Source: Saccharothrix tamanrassetensis (lineage in GTDB: Bacteria > Actinomycetota > Actinomycetes > Mycobacteriales > Pseudonocardiaceae). From it: a stretch of DNA of 64,000 nucleotides. Position numbers and translations under genes: made by a program. Positions 1-11,092 of this stretch are shown in pieces; position 1 is the first letter of the stretch, and every line of letters starts with the position of its first letter. The notes below the pieces were generated by a model. That model did no database searches. It worked only from the letters and a program-made list of their open reading frames with translations, and had not been told where the DNA came from. The DNA is taken from NCBI RefSeq assembly GCF_014203665.1, contig NZ_JACHJN010000009.1:290124-354123 (forward strand), given 5' to 3'.

Positions 1-2
1 CC

Positions 3-1085
3 AGCCCCGAGGCGCTGAAGAAGTACGACGCGGACAACGTGGTCGCGGCCGGTGACAGCTTCACCTACCCGGCGTACGCGAACGAGCACCCGACCGGTAC
101 CGGTCCGTTCAAGTTCAGCAAGTTCGACAAGGCCAACAACGTCGTCGAGCTGGTCCGCAACGAGGACTACCACGGCACCAAGGCCAAGCTGGACAAGGTC
201 GTCTTCCGGATCATCCCGGACGAGACCGCCCGCAAGCAGGCCCTGAAGGCCGGCGACATCGACGGCTACGACCTGCCGAACGCCGCCGACTGGGCCGGGC
301 TGAAGACCGACGGCTTCGACGTCAAGGTCCGCCCCGCGTTCAACGTGCTGTACCTGGGCATCAACCAGCTGAACAACCCCAAGCTCCAGGACCTCAAGGT
401 CCGCCAGGCGGTGATGTACGCGATCAACCGCGAGCAGCTGGTCAAGTCGCAGCTGCCCGAGGGCGCCACGGTGGCCACCCAGTTCATGCCGCCGCTGGTG
501 GACGGCTACAACAAGTCGCTGACCGCGGTGAAGTACGACCCGGAGAAGGCCAAGTCGCTGCTGGCCGAGGCGGGCGCGTCCGACCTGACGCTGAAGTTCT
601 ACTGGCCGACCGAGGTCACCCGGCCGTACATGCCCAGCCCGAAGGACCTCTACAGCGCCGTCGCGGGCGACCTGGACAAGGCGGGCATCAAGGTCGAGGC
701 GGTGAGCAAGCCGTGGAACGGCGGCTACCTGACCGACGTCGACCAGGGCATCCCGGACCTGTTCATGCTCGGCTGGACCGGTGACAACGGCACCGCGCAC
801 AACTGGGTCGGCACGTTCTTCGGCCGCACCGACAACCGGTTCAACACCGGCAAGTCGCCGTGGGGCAAGGACCTCGCCGACAAGCTGGCCGCGGCCAACG
901 CCGAGCCGGACGAGGGCAAGCGCACCGCGCTGTACGAGGACGTGAACAAGAAGATCATGGAGGAGTACCTGCCGGCGATCCCGATCTCGCACTCGCCGCC
1001 GGCGCTGGTCTTCAAGAAGGAAGTCCAGGGCGTCACGCCCAGCCCGCTCACCGACGAGCGGTTCGGCACGACCACCAAGGGCTGA
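3..1085 (+). CDS. Peptide ABC transporter substrate-binding protein (5' end outside window)
   Basis: The reading frame is open from the left edge and gives about 360 residues of a family-5 extracellular solute-binding protein (SBP_bac_5, DppA/OppA type). The segment around residues 120-135 has the family pattern of a strand followed by a helix with RQAVMYAINRE, and the C-terminal lobe ends conventionally. The signal peptide and lipobox lie upstream of the window. Families of this type are secreted lipoproteins that capture peptides or similar solutes for the membrane channel. Two permeases and two ATPases follow on the same strand, so this is the binding component of a complete importer. The actual ligand cannot be read from the sequence. 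Confidence 0.93.
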   Translation, partial: SPEALKKYDADNVVAAGDSFTYPAYANEHPTGTGPFKFSKFDKANNVVELVRNEDYHGTKAKLDKVVFRIIPDETARKQALKAGDIDGYDLPNAADWAGLKTDGFDVKVRPAFNVLYLGINQLNNPKLQDLKVRQAVMYAINREQLVKSQLPEGATVATQFMPPLVDGYNKSLTAVKYDPEKAKSLLAEAGASDLTLKFYWPTEVTRPYMPSPKDLYSAVAGDLDKAGIKVEAVSKPWNGGYLTDVDQGIPDLFMLGWTGDNGTAHNWVGTFFGRTDNRFNTGKSPWGKDLADKLAAANAEPDEGKRTALYEDVNKKIMEEYLPAIPISHSPPALVFKKEVQGVTPSPLTDERFGTTTKG

Positions 1086-1124
1086 CCCACGACGGCGTAG
1101 AGACACAGACAACGGGGTAGCGCA

Positions 1125-2129
1125 ATGCTCCGCTACACGATCCGACGGCTCATCCAGCTGGTCGGCGTGGTGCTGGTGCTGTCCCTGCTGCTCTTCGCGT
1201 GGCTGCGCGCTCTCCCCGGAGGACCGGTCTCGGCCCTCCTGGGAGAGCGCGCCACGCCCGAGTCGCGGGAAGCCCTCACCAAACAGCTCGGCTTGGACCA
1301 GCCGATCTTCGTCCAGTACTTCAAGTTCCTCGGCCGGGCCCTGTCCGGCGACTTCGGCGTCTCCACCGGCGTCCAGCCCGGCGACTCGGCCATGGAGATC
1401 TTCCTCCAGCGGTTCCCCGCCACCATCGAGCTCAGCTTCCTGGCGATCGTCATCGCCATCGCGTTCGGCATCCCGCTGGGGTACCTGGCGGCGAAGCGGC
1501 GCGGCGGCTGGTTCGACAACCTCAGCGTCGGCGGCTCGCTGATCGGCGTGGCCGTCCCGGTGTTCTTCCTGGCCTACGTGCTCAAGGACGTGCTGTCCTC
1601 GGCGCTGGGCCTGCCCACCGAAGGGCGCCAGGACGCGATCAACGCGACCCGGGTCACCGGGTTCTTCGTGTTCGACGGCGTGATCACGCAGGAGTGGGAC
1701 GCGGCGCTCAACGCGCTGGAGCACCTGATCCTGCCCGCGGTCGCGCTGTCCACCATCCCGTTCGCGGTGGTCTTCCGGATCACCCGCGCGGCCGTCCTCG
1801 ACGTGCTCGACGAGGACTTCGTGCGCACGGCCGAGTCCAAGGGCCTGACCGCGCCGGTCATCCGGCGGCGGCACGTGCTGCGCAACGCGATGCTGCCGGT
1901 CGTGACCACGATCGGCCTGCAGACCGGCGCGCTGCTGGCGGGCGCGGTGCTCACCGAGAAGGTGTTCTCGTTCGCGGGCGTCGGCCAGGCGCTGGCGATC
2001 GGGTTCGAGCGCCGCGACTACCCGGTGCTGCTGCTACTGATCATCATGGCCACGATCGTGTACGTGGTGGTCAACCTGCTGGTGGACCTCTCGTACGCGT
2101 TCATCGACCCGCGGATCAGGACGAGGTAG
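1125..2129 (+). CDS. Peptide ABC transporter permease, DppB/OppB type
   Basis: This 334-residue integral membrane protein has an N-terminal helix at about residues 9-30 and several further membrane segments. The cytoplasmic EAA-type loop (TAESKGLTAPVIRRRHVLRN, about residues 238-257) contacts the ATPases. Length and layout fit the DppB half of a dipeptide/oligopeptide channel. It starts 39 bases after the binding-protein stop, and the DppC-like gene follows 6 bases after its own stop, so the operon is tight. The substrate class is inferred from family membership only. Confidence 0.93.
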   Translation: MLRYTIRRLIQLVGVVLVLSLLLFAWLRALPGGPVSALLGERATPESREALTKQLGLDQPIFVQYFKFLGRALSGDFGVSTGVQPGDSAMEIFLQRFPATIELSFLAIVIAIAFGIPLGYLAAKRRGGWFDNLSVGGSLIGVAVPVFFLAYVLKDVLSSALGLPTEGRQDAINATRVTGFFVFDGVITQEWDAALNALEHLILPAVALSTIPFAVVFRITRAAVLDVLDEDFVRTAESKGLTAPVIRRRHVLRNAMLPVVTTIGLQTGALLAGAVLTEKVFSFAGVGQALAIGFERRDYPVLLLLIIMATIVYVVVNLLVDLSYAFIDPRIRTR

Positions 2130-2135
2130 CCCGCG

Positions 2136-3074
2136 ATGGTCACTCCAACCAGGAAGAAAGACCGCATCGACGCCCTGGCGGCGTCCTCGGCGGACTTCGA
2201 CGCCGGGGTCAGCCTGGCCGTGAGCGCGTGGCGGCAGCTGCGGCGCAGCCCGATGTTCCTCACCGGCGCGGTCATCATCGGCCTGTTCGTGCTGGTGTCC
2301 CTGCTCTCGCCGTGGCTGGCGCCGCAGGACCCGTCCGAACCGATGCTGATCGACCAGGTCGTCAAGGCGCGCAACGAGATCCCGCCCATCCAGCCGGGGC
2401 ACGTGCTCGGCGGCGACCTCCAGGGCCGGGACTTCTTCTCCCGGCTGCTGGTCGGTTCGCAGCAGACGCTGATCGTCGGCGTGCTGGCCACCCTGATCGG
2501 GCTGACCGGCGGGCTGACGCTCGGCACGCTGGCCGGCGCGTTCGGCGGCTGGGTGGACTCGGCGGTCATGCGGGTGGTCGACGTCATGCTGTCGCTGCCC
2601 AGCCTGCTGCTGGCGTTCAGCATCAGCGCGCTGTTCGCGCGCCCCAACCAGTACACCGTGATCGTGGCGGTGGCGGTGGTGCAGATACCCGTGTTCGCCC
2701 GGCTGCTGCGCGGCTCCATGCTCGCGCAGCGGCACAGCGACCACGTGCTGGCGGCGACCGCGCTGGGCGTGAAGCCGGGCGCGATCGTGTTCCGGCACAT
2801 GCTGCCCAACTCGCTCGGACCGGTGATCGTGCAGTCCACGCTGGTGCTGGCCACGGCCATCATCGACGCGGCGGCGCTGTCGTTCCTCGGCCTGGGCAAC
2901 CCGGACGACCGGATCCCGGAGTGGGGCCAGATGCTGGGCGACGTGCAGAACGTGTTCGACACGCACCCGCAACTGGCGTTCTGGCCGGCGGGCTGCATCA
3001 TCGTGGTGGCGCTGGGCTTCACGCTGATGGGCGAGACCCTGCGCGAGGCACTCGACCCCAAGAGCAGGCGGTGA
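2136..3074 (+). CDS. Peptide ABC transporter permease, DppC/OppC type
   Basis: This 312-residue permease has the OppC_N-like N-terminal extension, a first membrane helix near residues 40-60 and the BPD_transp_1 domain. The EAA loop lies around AATALGVKPGAIVFRHMLPN (about residues 205-225). It pairs with the upstream DppB-like protein to form the membrane channel. The start ATG lies 6 bases after the preceding stop, and the next gene starts 3 bases after its own stop, which implies coupled translation within one operon. Confidence 0.93.
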   Translation: MVTPTRKKDRIDALAASSADFDAGVSLAVSAWRQLRRSPMFLTGAVIIGLFVLVSLLSPWLAPQDPSEPMLIDQVVKARNEIPPIQPGHVLGGDLQGRDFFSRLLVGSQQTLIVGVLATLIGLTGGLTLGTLAGAFGGWVDSAVMRVVDVMLSLPSLLLAFSISALFARPNQYTVIVAVAVVQIPVFARLLRGSMLAQRHSDHVLAATALGVKPGAIVFRHMLPNSLGPVIVQSTLVLATAIIDAAALSFLGLGNPDDRIPEWGQMLGDVQNVFDTHPQLAFWPAGCIIVVALGFTLMGETLREALDPKSRR

Positions 3075-3077
3075 GTC

Positions 3078-4069
<992 letters not shown>

Positions 4070-4073
<4 letters not shown>

Positions 4074-5239
4074 ACCCGCAGAGCGGCGTCCGCCCGGAAA
4101 GCGGTGCCACGCCGGGACCGGCGGCTCCGGAGTCCACTGTGGACGAACTGATGTCCGTGCAGGGCATCAAGGTGCACTTCCCGATCAAGCGCGGGCTGCT
4201 GCTGGACCGCACGGTCGGGCACGTGTACGCGGTGGACGGGGTGGACCTGGGCGTCCGGCGCGGCGAGACCTACGGGCTGGTCGGCGAGTCCGGCTGCGGC
4301 AAGTCCACCCTCGGGCGGGCGATCCTGCGGCTGACCGAGCCGACCGCCGGCCGGGTGGTGTTCGACGGCACGGACCTGTCCACGCTCAAGGGCGAGTCGC
4401 TGCGCACCATGCGGCGGCGGATGCAGATGGTGTTCCAGGACCCCATGTCGTCCCTGGACCCCCGGCAGTCCGTGGAGTCGATCCTGGTGGAGGGCCTGCG
4501 GGCGCACGACCTGGACAAGGGCAAGGAGTCCACCGGCAAGCGGCTGCGCGAGCTGCTGACCGCGGTGGGCCTGGCCTCCACGTCGCTGCGCAAGTACCCG
4601 CACGAGTTCTCCGGCGGTCAGCGGCAGCGCATCGGCATCGCCCGCGCGCTGACCGTCGAACCGGACCTGATCATCGCCGACGAGCCGGTGTCCGCGCTGG
4701 ACGTGTCGGTGCAGGCGCAGGTGGTGAACCTGCTGGAGGAGCTCCAGGACCAGTTCGGCCTCACCTACCTGGTGATCGCGCACGACCTGGCCGTGGTGCG
4801 GCACATCTCCGACCGGGTGGGCGTGATGTACCTGGGCGGCCTGGTGGAGGAGGCGTCCTCGGACGACCTCTACGCCGAGCCGCTGCACCCGTACACCAGG
4901 GCGCTGCTGTCGGCGATCCCGGTGCCGGACCCGCTGGTGGAGGACCGGCGGGAGCGGATCCTGCTCAAGGGCGACCTGCCCTCGCCCGCGAACCCGCCGA
5001 CCGGCTGCCGGTTCCACACCCGGTGCCCGTGGAAGCAGGAGACGAAGTGCTCCACCGAACGGCCGGAGCTGCGCGAGGTGCTGCCCGGCCACCGGGTGGC
5101 GTGCCACTGGGCGGAGGACATCCGCGCCGGTCGGATCCGGCCGCACGAGGTCGAAGCCGTGCTGGTGGAGGAGGACGGCATCTCGCCGGACATCCCGCTG
5201 GTCGGCCCGGCCTCGGTGACCGAGGCGCTCAACCCGTAG
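4070..5239 (+). CDS. Peptide ABC transporter ATP-binding protein, DppF/OppF type
   Basis: The second ATPase of the importer has 389 residues. I chose the GTG at 4070, which overlaps the stop of the DppD-like gene; the frame stays open further upstream, but only as a shadow of that gene. Walker [25 protein letters not shown], signature FSGGQRQR, Walker [13 protein letters not shown] and the H-loop IAHD are all present. The C-terminal oligo_HPY extension contains [16 protein letters not shown] strong hairpin starts 8 bases after the stop, so this is the last gene of the operon. Confidence 0.93.
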
Positions 5240-5247
5240 TCGCGGCC

Positions 5248-5284
5248 GGCCGCGGCACCCGGGTCGATCCCGGGCGCCGCGGCC
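5248..5284 (+). terminator. Terminator of the peptide transporter operon
   Basis: Two 16-base GC-rich arms (5248-5263 and 5269-5284) are complementary except for one position and enclose a 5-base loop. The hairpin begins 8 bases after the ATPase stop codon. There is no clear T-run, as is common for actinomycete terminators. Confidence 0.7.
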
Positions 5285-5350
5285 GGAGCGCACCCGCCGC
5301 GCACCCCGCGCAACCGCGGCGGGTCGTCCACGGCGGCCGATCAGCCGGGC

Positions 5351-5914
5351 TCAGGCTGACCAGTCCGGCGAACGGCCCAGCAGCCCCACCAGCCGGTCCG
5401 TGATCGAGGCGTCCTCGGCGACGTCGACCGGCAGCCCGAACGCCGCTCCGGGGCCCCGCACGTCCGGCGTCGACGGGTAGCGGCGGGCCATCTTGTAGGC
5501 GGCGAGCGCGAGTTCGTCGTCCAGCGTGCCGTCCAGGCCGAGCGCGCGGCGCAGGTCCCACGAGTGCACCAGGTTGTCCACGAAGTGCGCGGCGACGAGG
5601 TTGCTTCCCGGACGGGTGCCGAAGCCGGGGAACTCGGCCTCCCGGTCGAGGAAACCGTTGGCGCGGAACGATTCGGTGACCTGGTCACTGGCCACGGCGT
5701 AGGCCGCCACCAGGTCTTGGTCCGCCTGCGCGCGGACTTCTCCGCCCCGCGCCCCGGCGTCGAACTTCAGCGACATGTCGACCTGGTGTTGCAACAGGTC
5801 CCGGACGGTCCAGCCGGTGCAGGGCGTGACCAGGTCGAAGTCGCCCGGGGTGAGCTTCCCGGTCAGCACGATGTTGGCGTCGATGGCGGCGCGGTTCAGG
5901 TCCAGCAGGTCCAC
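5351..5914 (-). CDS. TIGR03086/DinB-like mycothiol-dependent transferase family protein
   Basis: The product is 187 residues from the GTG at 5914, which is preceded by a good GAGGGGG ribosome site; the frame remains open upstream without a better start. The N-terminal half has the maleylpyruvate-isomerase/DinB-like pattern with TPCTGWTVRDLLQHQVD, where the histidine belongs to the expected metal site, and a second histidine motif NLVAAHFVDNLVHSWDL. Members of this superfamily are metal-dependent mycothiol transferases or uncharacterised relatives; the substrate is unknown here. It is divergent from a TetR gene with a shared operator, so it is probably that regulator's target. Confidence 0.8.
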   Translation of the reverse strand: MDLLDLNRAAIDANIVLTGKLTPGDFDLVTPCTGWTVRDLLQHQVDMSLKFDAGARGGEVRAQADQDLVAAYAVASDQVTESFRANGFLDREAEFPGFGTRPGSNLVAAHFVDNLVHSWDLRRALGLDGTLDDELALAAYKMARRYPSTPDVRGPGAAFGLPVDVAEDASITDRLVGLLGRSPDWSA

Positions 5915-5932
5915 GTGGTCCCCCTCGAGAAG

Positions 5933-5952
5933 TTGTACGAACGATCGTACAA
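5933..5952. promoter_or_regulatory. Palindromic operator between divergent tetR and its neighbour
   Basis: A perfect inverted repeat, TTGTACGA-ACGA-TCGTACAA, lies between the two divergent starts, 19 bases from the GTG of the transferase-like gene and about 25 bases upstream of the tetR -10 hexamer. This size and position are typical of a TetR dimer site controlling both genes. Binding itself is inferred. Confidence 0.75.
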
Positions 5953-5989
5953 TTAGTTTGCGAACGGTCAAGGGGTTAGCGTGGACGAC

Positions 5990-6589
5990 GTGAAGGTCGA
6001 CGGACGGGTGGAACGGGGCGAGCAGACGCGGCGGCAGATCCTGTTGCGGGCGGCCGAGATCGCGTCGGTGGAGGGCTTGGAGGGCCTGTCCATCGGGCGG
6101 CTGGCGACCGAGCTGGAGGTCAGCAAGAGCGGCGTGTTCGCCCACTTCGGGTCGAAGGAGGAGCTACAGCTGGCCACCATCCGGGCCGCCGCGAAGATCT
6201 TCGCGACCCGGGTCGTGGAGCCGGCCTCCACCGCGCCGCCGGGGTTGGCCCGGCTGGAGCTCCTGCTCGCCGGCTGGCTGGAGTACTCGGAACGCCGCAC
6301 GTTCCCCGGCGGGTGCTTCTTCTACGCCGTGCAGGCCGAGTTCGACGCCCGGCACGGACGGGTGCGGGACACCGTCGCGGAGTACGGGCGCCGGTGGAAC
6401 GACCTGGTGAGGACCACCATCGAGGACGTGCCCGACCTCGCCGTCGATCCCGCGCAGCTCGCGTTCGAGCTCATCGCGTTCCTGGAGATGGCCAACGTCC
6501 AATCCGTGCTGCACGACGACCCGGACGCCTACACCCGAGCCCGCACCGCCGTCCGATCCGCTCTGGAGCGCGCCACCCGGCGGCCGTGA
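5990..6589 (+). CDS. TetR/AcrR family transcriptional regulator
   Basis: The 199-residue protein has the TetR helix-turn-helix in the first 55 residues (LSIGRLATELEVSKSGVFAHF, ending with the SKEEL recognition region). A C-terminal ligand and dimer domain of the TetR_C_6/YcdC-like kind contains FPGGCFF. I chose the GTG at 5990 because a TAGCGT -10 hexamer (5977-5982) ends exactly 7 bases before it, suggesting a leaderless message; a GTG at 5981 in the same frame overlaps that hexamer. It probably represses itself and the divergent gene through the palindrome at 5933-5952. Confidence 0.88.
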   Translation: MKVDGRVERGEQTRRQILLRAAEIASVEGLEGLSIGRLATELEVSKSGVFAHFGSKEELQLATIRAAAKIFATRVVEPASTAPPGLARLELLLAGWLEYSERRTFPGGCFFYAVQAEFDARHGRVRDTVAEYGRRWNDLVRTTIEDVPDLAVDPAQLAFELIAFLEMANVQSVLHDDPDAYTRARTAVRSALERATRRP

Positions 6590-6627
6590 CGACGCGACAG
6601 CGGTGATCCGTGGCGGGCACTCCGCGG

Positions 6628-6661
6628 CGAGCCGCCCACCCGCGCCGGGGCGGGCGGCTCG
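6628..6661. terminator. Hairpin between convergent tetR and leuA
   Basis: Arms CGAGCCGCCC (6628-6637) and GGGCGGCTCG (6652-6661) are perfect complements. They sit in the 80-base gap between the tetR stop and the leuA stop, so the hairpin can serve both strands. Confidence 0.65.
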
Positions 6662-6670
6662 CGACGGACG

Positions 6671-8580
<1,910 letters not shown>

Positions 8581-8586
8581 GTCGAC

Positions 8587-8592
8587 AGCCTA
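8587..8592 (-). promoter_or_regulatory. -10 hexamer of the leuA leader transcript
   Basis: TAGGCT on the minus strand ends 6 bases before the leader GTG. A weak TTCCAC lies 18 bases further upstream as a possible -35. The transcript would begin at or next to the leader start codon. Confidence 0.5.
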
Positions 8593-8686
8593 ACCGGATT
8601 CCGCTCCCGGGTGGAACCGAGCGCCCAGATGGTGGAACTTCACCCGTTCGTGTTTCGCTCGTCCGTGGCCAGGGCACGCCTATGCC

Positions 8687-8986
8687 ATGTCCAGATGGCG
8701 AACCTCAACGCGCAGCGGCAGCTTCACCGCTGCCCGAGTGATCAGCGGTGTTGGCGCTGTGTTCGCGCTCATCGAGGTGCTCTACATCCTCATGATCCTC
8801 TTCGGGGCGAACCAGGCCAACGCGTTCTTCCGCTTCATCCAGCAGCTCGCCGAGCCGCTGGCGCTGTTCTTCCCCGGTCTGTTCCAGCTAGGCAACGCCA
8901 ACCTAGACGTCATCGTGAACTACGGCTTGGCGGCCGTGTTCTGGCTGGTAGTCACCGGCCTGCTGGCCCGCGTAGTAGCACGCTAG
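8687..8986 (+). CDS. Small integral membrane protein, function unknown
   Basis: The 99-residue product has a basic N-terminus and two hydrophobic segments (about residues 20-43 and 75-97) around a middle region rich in Phe and Pro. The layout is loosely like YggT-family proteins, but I do not claim membership. It is divergent from leuA and followed by a long inverted repeat. The third-position GC bias over the frame supports a real gene. Confidence 0.65.
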   Translation: MSRWRTSTRSGSFTAARVISGVGAVFALIEVLYILMILFGANQANAFFRFIQQLAEPLALFFPGLFQLGNANLDVIVNYGLAAVFWLVVTGLLARVVAR

Positions 8987-9086
8987 ACCCCCTACGCCTC
9001 CAGCGGCCCCCGCCACCGGGCTCGGTTCGGCACCGGCCTTCGGCCTCCGATCGCCACCGGCCCGGTAGCCACCGGGCTCGGTCGCG

Positions 9087-9155
9087 TCGGTGGTTCGAGT
9101 CCCATTCCCGGCAATCACGCCCTCCGATTGCCGGGAATGGGACTCGAACCACCGA
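9087..9155. repeat. Perfect 30-bp inverted repeat with tRNA T-arm-like sequence
   Basis: Arms 9087-9116 and 9126-9155 are exact reverse complements separated by 9 bases. Each arm contains GGTTCGAGTCC, the consensus of a tRNA T-arm, yet no complete tRNA can be folded. Flanking bases (GGGCTCGGTCG at left, CGACCGAGCCC at right) extend the stem imperfectly. It lies between the small membrane gene and the convergent nitroreductase gene, so it may act as a terminator; the tRNA-like core suggests an origin in a mobile or repetitive element. Confidence 0.75.
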
Positions 9156-9219
9156 CTTCCCGGCGACCGAGCCCCGCCGCCTGCGAAGCAGCGGCCATCA
9201 AACACAGCCATCAAACACA
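9148..9219 (-). repeat. Dispersed repeat, copy 1 (second copy near 63.85 kb)
   Basis: Read on the minus strand, 9195-9148 is GCCGCTGCTTCGCAGGCGGC followed by a run matching 63841-63888 with only one indel and two substitutions. Both copies are preceded by a short tandem duplication: here the 13-base GCCATCAAACACA occurs twice (9194-9206 and 9207-9219), and at 63815-63846 a different 16-base unit occurs twice. The last codons and stop of the nitroreductase gene lie inside this repeat. Confidence 0.7.
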
Positions 9220-9780
9220 AAATTCACTCTCGCCCCAGGTGCCGGTGAACACCGTCTCGCTCAGCGGCTTGCGCACCCGTTCCCGGTGCTCCCGCTCCCG
9301 AAGTTCTTCGGGCAGGTCGTCGGCGTCCCCCAGGACACCGATCGCCACCACGACCACCGGCACCACGTCCTCGGGCAGCCCGAACGCCTCGGCCACCGCC
9401 TCCTTGCCGAACCCGCCGATCTGGTGCGTGACCAGCCCCAGGTGAACGGCCTGCAACACCAGGTTCTGCACGGCCAGCCCCAGCCCGTACTCGGTGTTCG
9501 GGATCGGGCCGCGCTCGTCGCCGGTGATCCGGGCCGCCAGCAGCAGCACCGACGCCCGCCCCGCCCACAACCGGTTGCCGGGCCGCAGGGTGTCGAAGAT
9601 CCGCCGGAACGTCTCGTCCCCGCGGTACCCCACGACGAACCGCGCGGGCTGGGTGTTGCCGTGCGAAGGGGCCCAGCGGGCGGCCTCCAGCAGTACCCGG
9701 ACCACGTCGGGGTCGACGACGGCATCGGGGTCGAACGCGCGCGGGCTCCAGCGCTGGGCGATGATCGGGTGCAGTTCCAT
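9211..9780 (-). CDS. Nitroreductase family FMN-dependent oxidoreductase
   Basis: The 189-residue protein starts with IIAQRWSPRAFDP and contains the family pattern AARWAPSHGNTQPARF and later GLVTHQIGGF, typical of FMN-binding nitroreductases that reduce nitro or quinone compounds with NAD(P)H. Its ATG overlaps the stop of the upstream membrane-protein gene by one base (TGATG), so the two are cotranscribed. The stop codon falls inside a dispersed repeat, so the exact C-terminus may have been changed by insertion of that repeat. Confidence 0.88.
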   Translation of the reverse strand: MELHPIIAQRWSPRAFDPDAVVDPDVVRVLLEAARWAPSHGNTQPARFVVGYRGDETFRRIFDTLRPGNRLWAGRASVLLLAARITGDERGPIPNTEYGLGLAVQNLVLQAVHLGLVTHQIGGFGKEAVAEAFGLPEDVVPVVVVAIGVLGDADDLPEELREREHRERVRKPLSETVFTGTWGESEFCV

Positions 9781-11003
9781 CAGATCGCATACTGCCAAGC
9801 CGTGATGGCGTACGCGCCGAACCACGCGCTGAACACCGCGATTCCCACCAGCACCGCCACCGCCGTGGTCGTCCGCCGCCGGGCCAGCGCCAGCGCCGCC
9901 GGGATCAGCAGGGTGAACGCGGGCAGCAGCAGCCGCGCCTTGGAGTTCATCAGCCCGTTCGACCCGAGGTCCATCGCCAGCACTCCCGCCCCGTACACGA
10001 TCAGCGGCCACTCCAGCCCGCGCCTCATGCTCAGCACCACCAGCGCGATCGCCACGACCAGGAACCACACCGTGGCCAGTTCCAGCACCGAACGCGGATC
10101 GCCCAGCACGACCAGCGCGAACCGCCAGGTCGCCGCGCCGCCGTCGAACCGGGAGTCCCAGCCGCGCTGCTGCACGGCGAACCACCCGTCCCACTGCCCG
10201 GTGCGCACCGCCACGTACCCGAGGTAGCCGAGCAGCCCCAAGGGCGCGATCGCGCCGCCGATCCACGGCCGCACGCCGTCCCGCCTGGTCACGATCGCCA
10301 CCAGCGCCGCCGCGCACACCGCGAGGATCAGCGCCGCCGCCGTCGGCCGCACCAACCCCGCCGCCGCGCAGCACACCCCGGCCGGCACCCAGCGCCGTTC
10401 GACCACGCCCACCAGCGACCACGCGGCCAGCGCGCAGAACGTCGCCTCGGAGTACGTCATGGACAGCACGATCGCCATCGGCGACGCCGCGAACAGCACC
10501 ACCAGGTACAGCCCCGCCCGGGACGAGCCGCCGAACACCCGCTGCCCGAGCCGGTGCAGCCCGTACGCGCAGAACACCCCGCTGACCATGCTCACGGTGA
10601 ACGCCGCGCTGTGCCGGTCGACGCCCGGCAGCCCGTCCAGCCACCGCACCAGGGCCGGGTAGCCGGGGAAGAACGCCAGCGGCGTCTCCGCGGTGCGCCG
10701 GGAGAACGCGTCCACCAGCCACGGCGGCACGTGCGCGTAGCCGCCCTCGGCGATGCCGAGGAACCACTGCCCGTCCCACGAGGTGAGCACGCGGGTGACG
10801 TCCTTGTCCCACCGGTCCGCCATCAGCGCGAGCACGAACAGCCCCAGCTCGCGCACGGCCAGGTAGAGCACCGCCGGCGTGATGGCCAGGAACACCCGGT
10901 GTCTGCTCACGCGCGCCGGCCGGTCCCGCGCCGACGGCGCGTCCTCGGGCTCCACGTGAACGGCCTCCAGGGTTGGCACGCGCATGAGGGTAGTGCCCGT
11001 CAC
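9780..11003 (-). CDS. Multi-pass membrane protein, mannosyltransferase-like (GT-C type)
   Basis: The 407-residue protein has about ten hydrophobic segments and the early extracytoplasmic loop pattern TSWDGQWFLGIAEGGY, followed by FFPGYPALVRWL. This resembles the acidic loop and PFFP-like motif of GT-C, PIG-V-like mannosyltransferases that use polyprenyl-phosphate sugars. The exact substrate is unknown. It precedes the nitroreductase gene with a one-base overlap. It reads divergently from ask, with about 90 bases between the starts. Confidence 0.78.
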   Translation of the reverse strand: MTGTTLMRVPTLEAVHVEPEDAPSARDRPARVSRHRVFLAITPAVLYLAVRELGLFVLALMADRWDKDVTRVLTSWDGQWFLGIAEGGYAHVPPWLVDAFSRRTAETPLAFFPGYPALVRWLDGLPGVDRHSAAFTVSMVSGVFCAYGLHRLGQRVFGGSSRAGLYLVVLFAASPMAIVLSMTYSEATFCALAAWSLVGVVERRWVPAGVCCAAAGLVRPTAAALILAVCAAALVAIVTRRDGVRPWIGGAIAPLGLLGYLGYVAVRTGQWDGWFAVQQRGWDSRFDGGAATWRFALVVLGDPRSVLELATVWFLVVAIALVVLSMRRGLEWPLIVYGAGVLAMDLGSNGLMNSKARLLLPAFTLLIPAALALARRRTTTAVAVLVGIAVFSAWFGAYAITAWQYAI

Positions 11004-11092
11004 GGTGACCGCTGTCCACTCCCCGGTCCGGGTACTCTGCCCCCAAGCTGGGGTTTCCCGCTGGCAGGCATCGGCTCGGAGGGAGAGGATCT

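Noticed and set aside
9087..9155. A tRNA gene, because both arms contain the T-arm consensus
   Set aside because: No D-arm, anticodon arm or acceptor pairing can be formed; the sequence is a simple palindrome.
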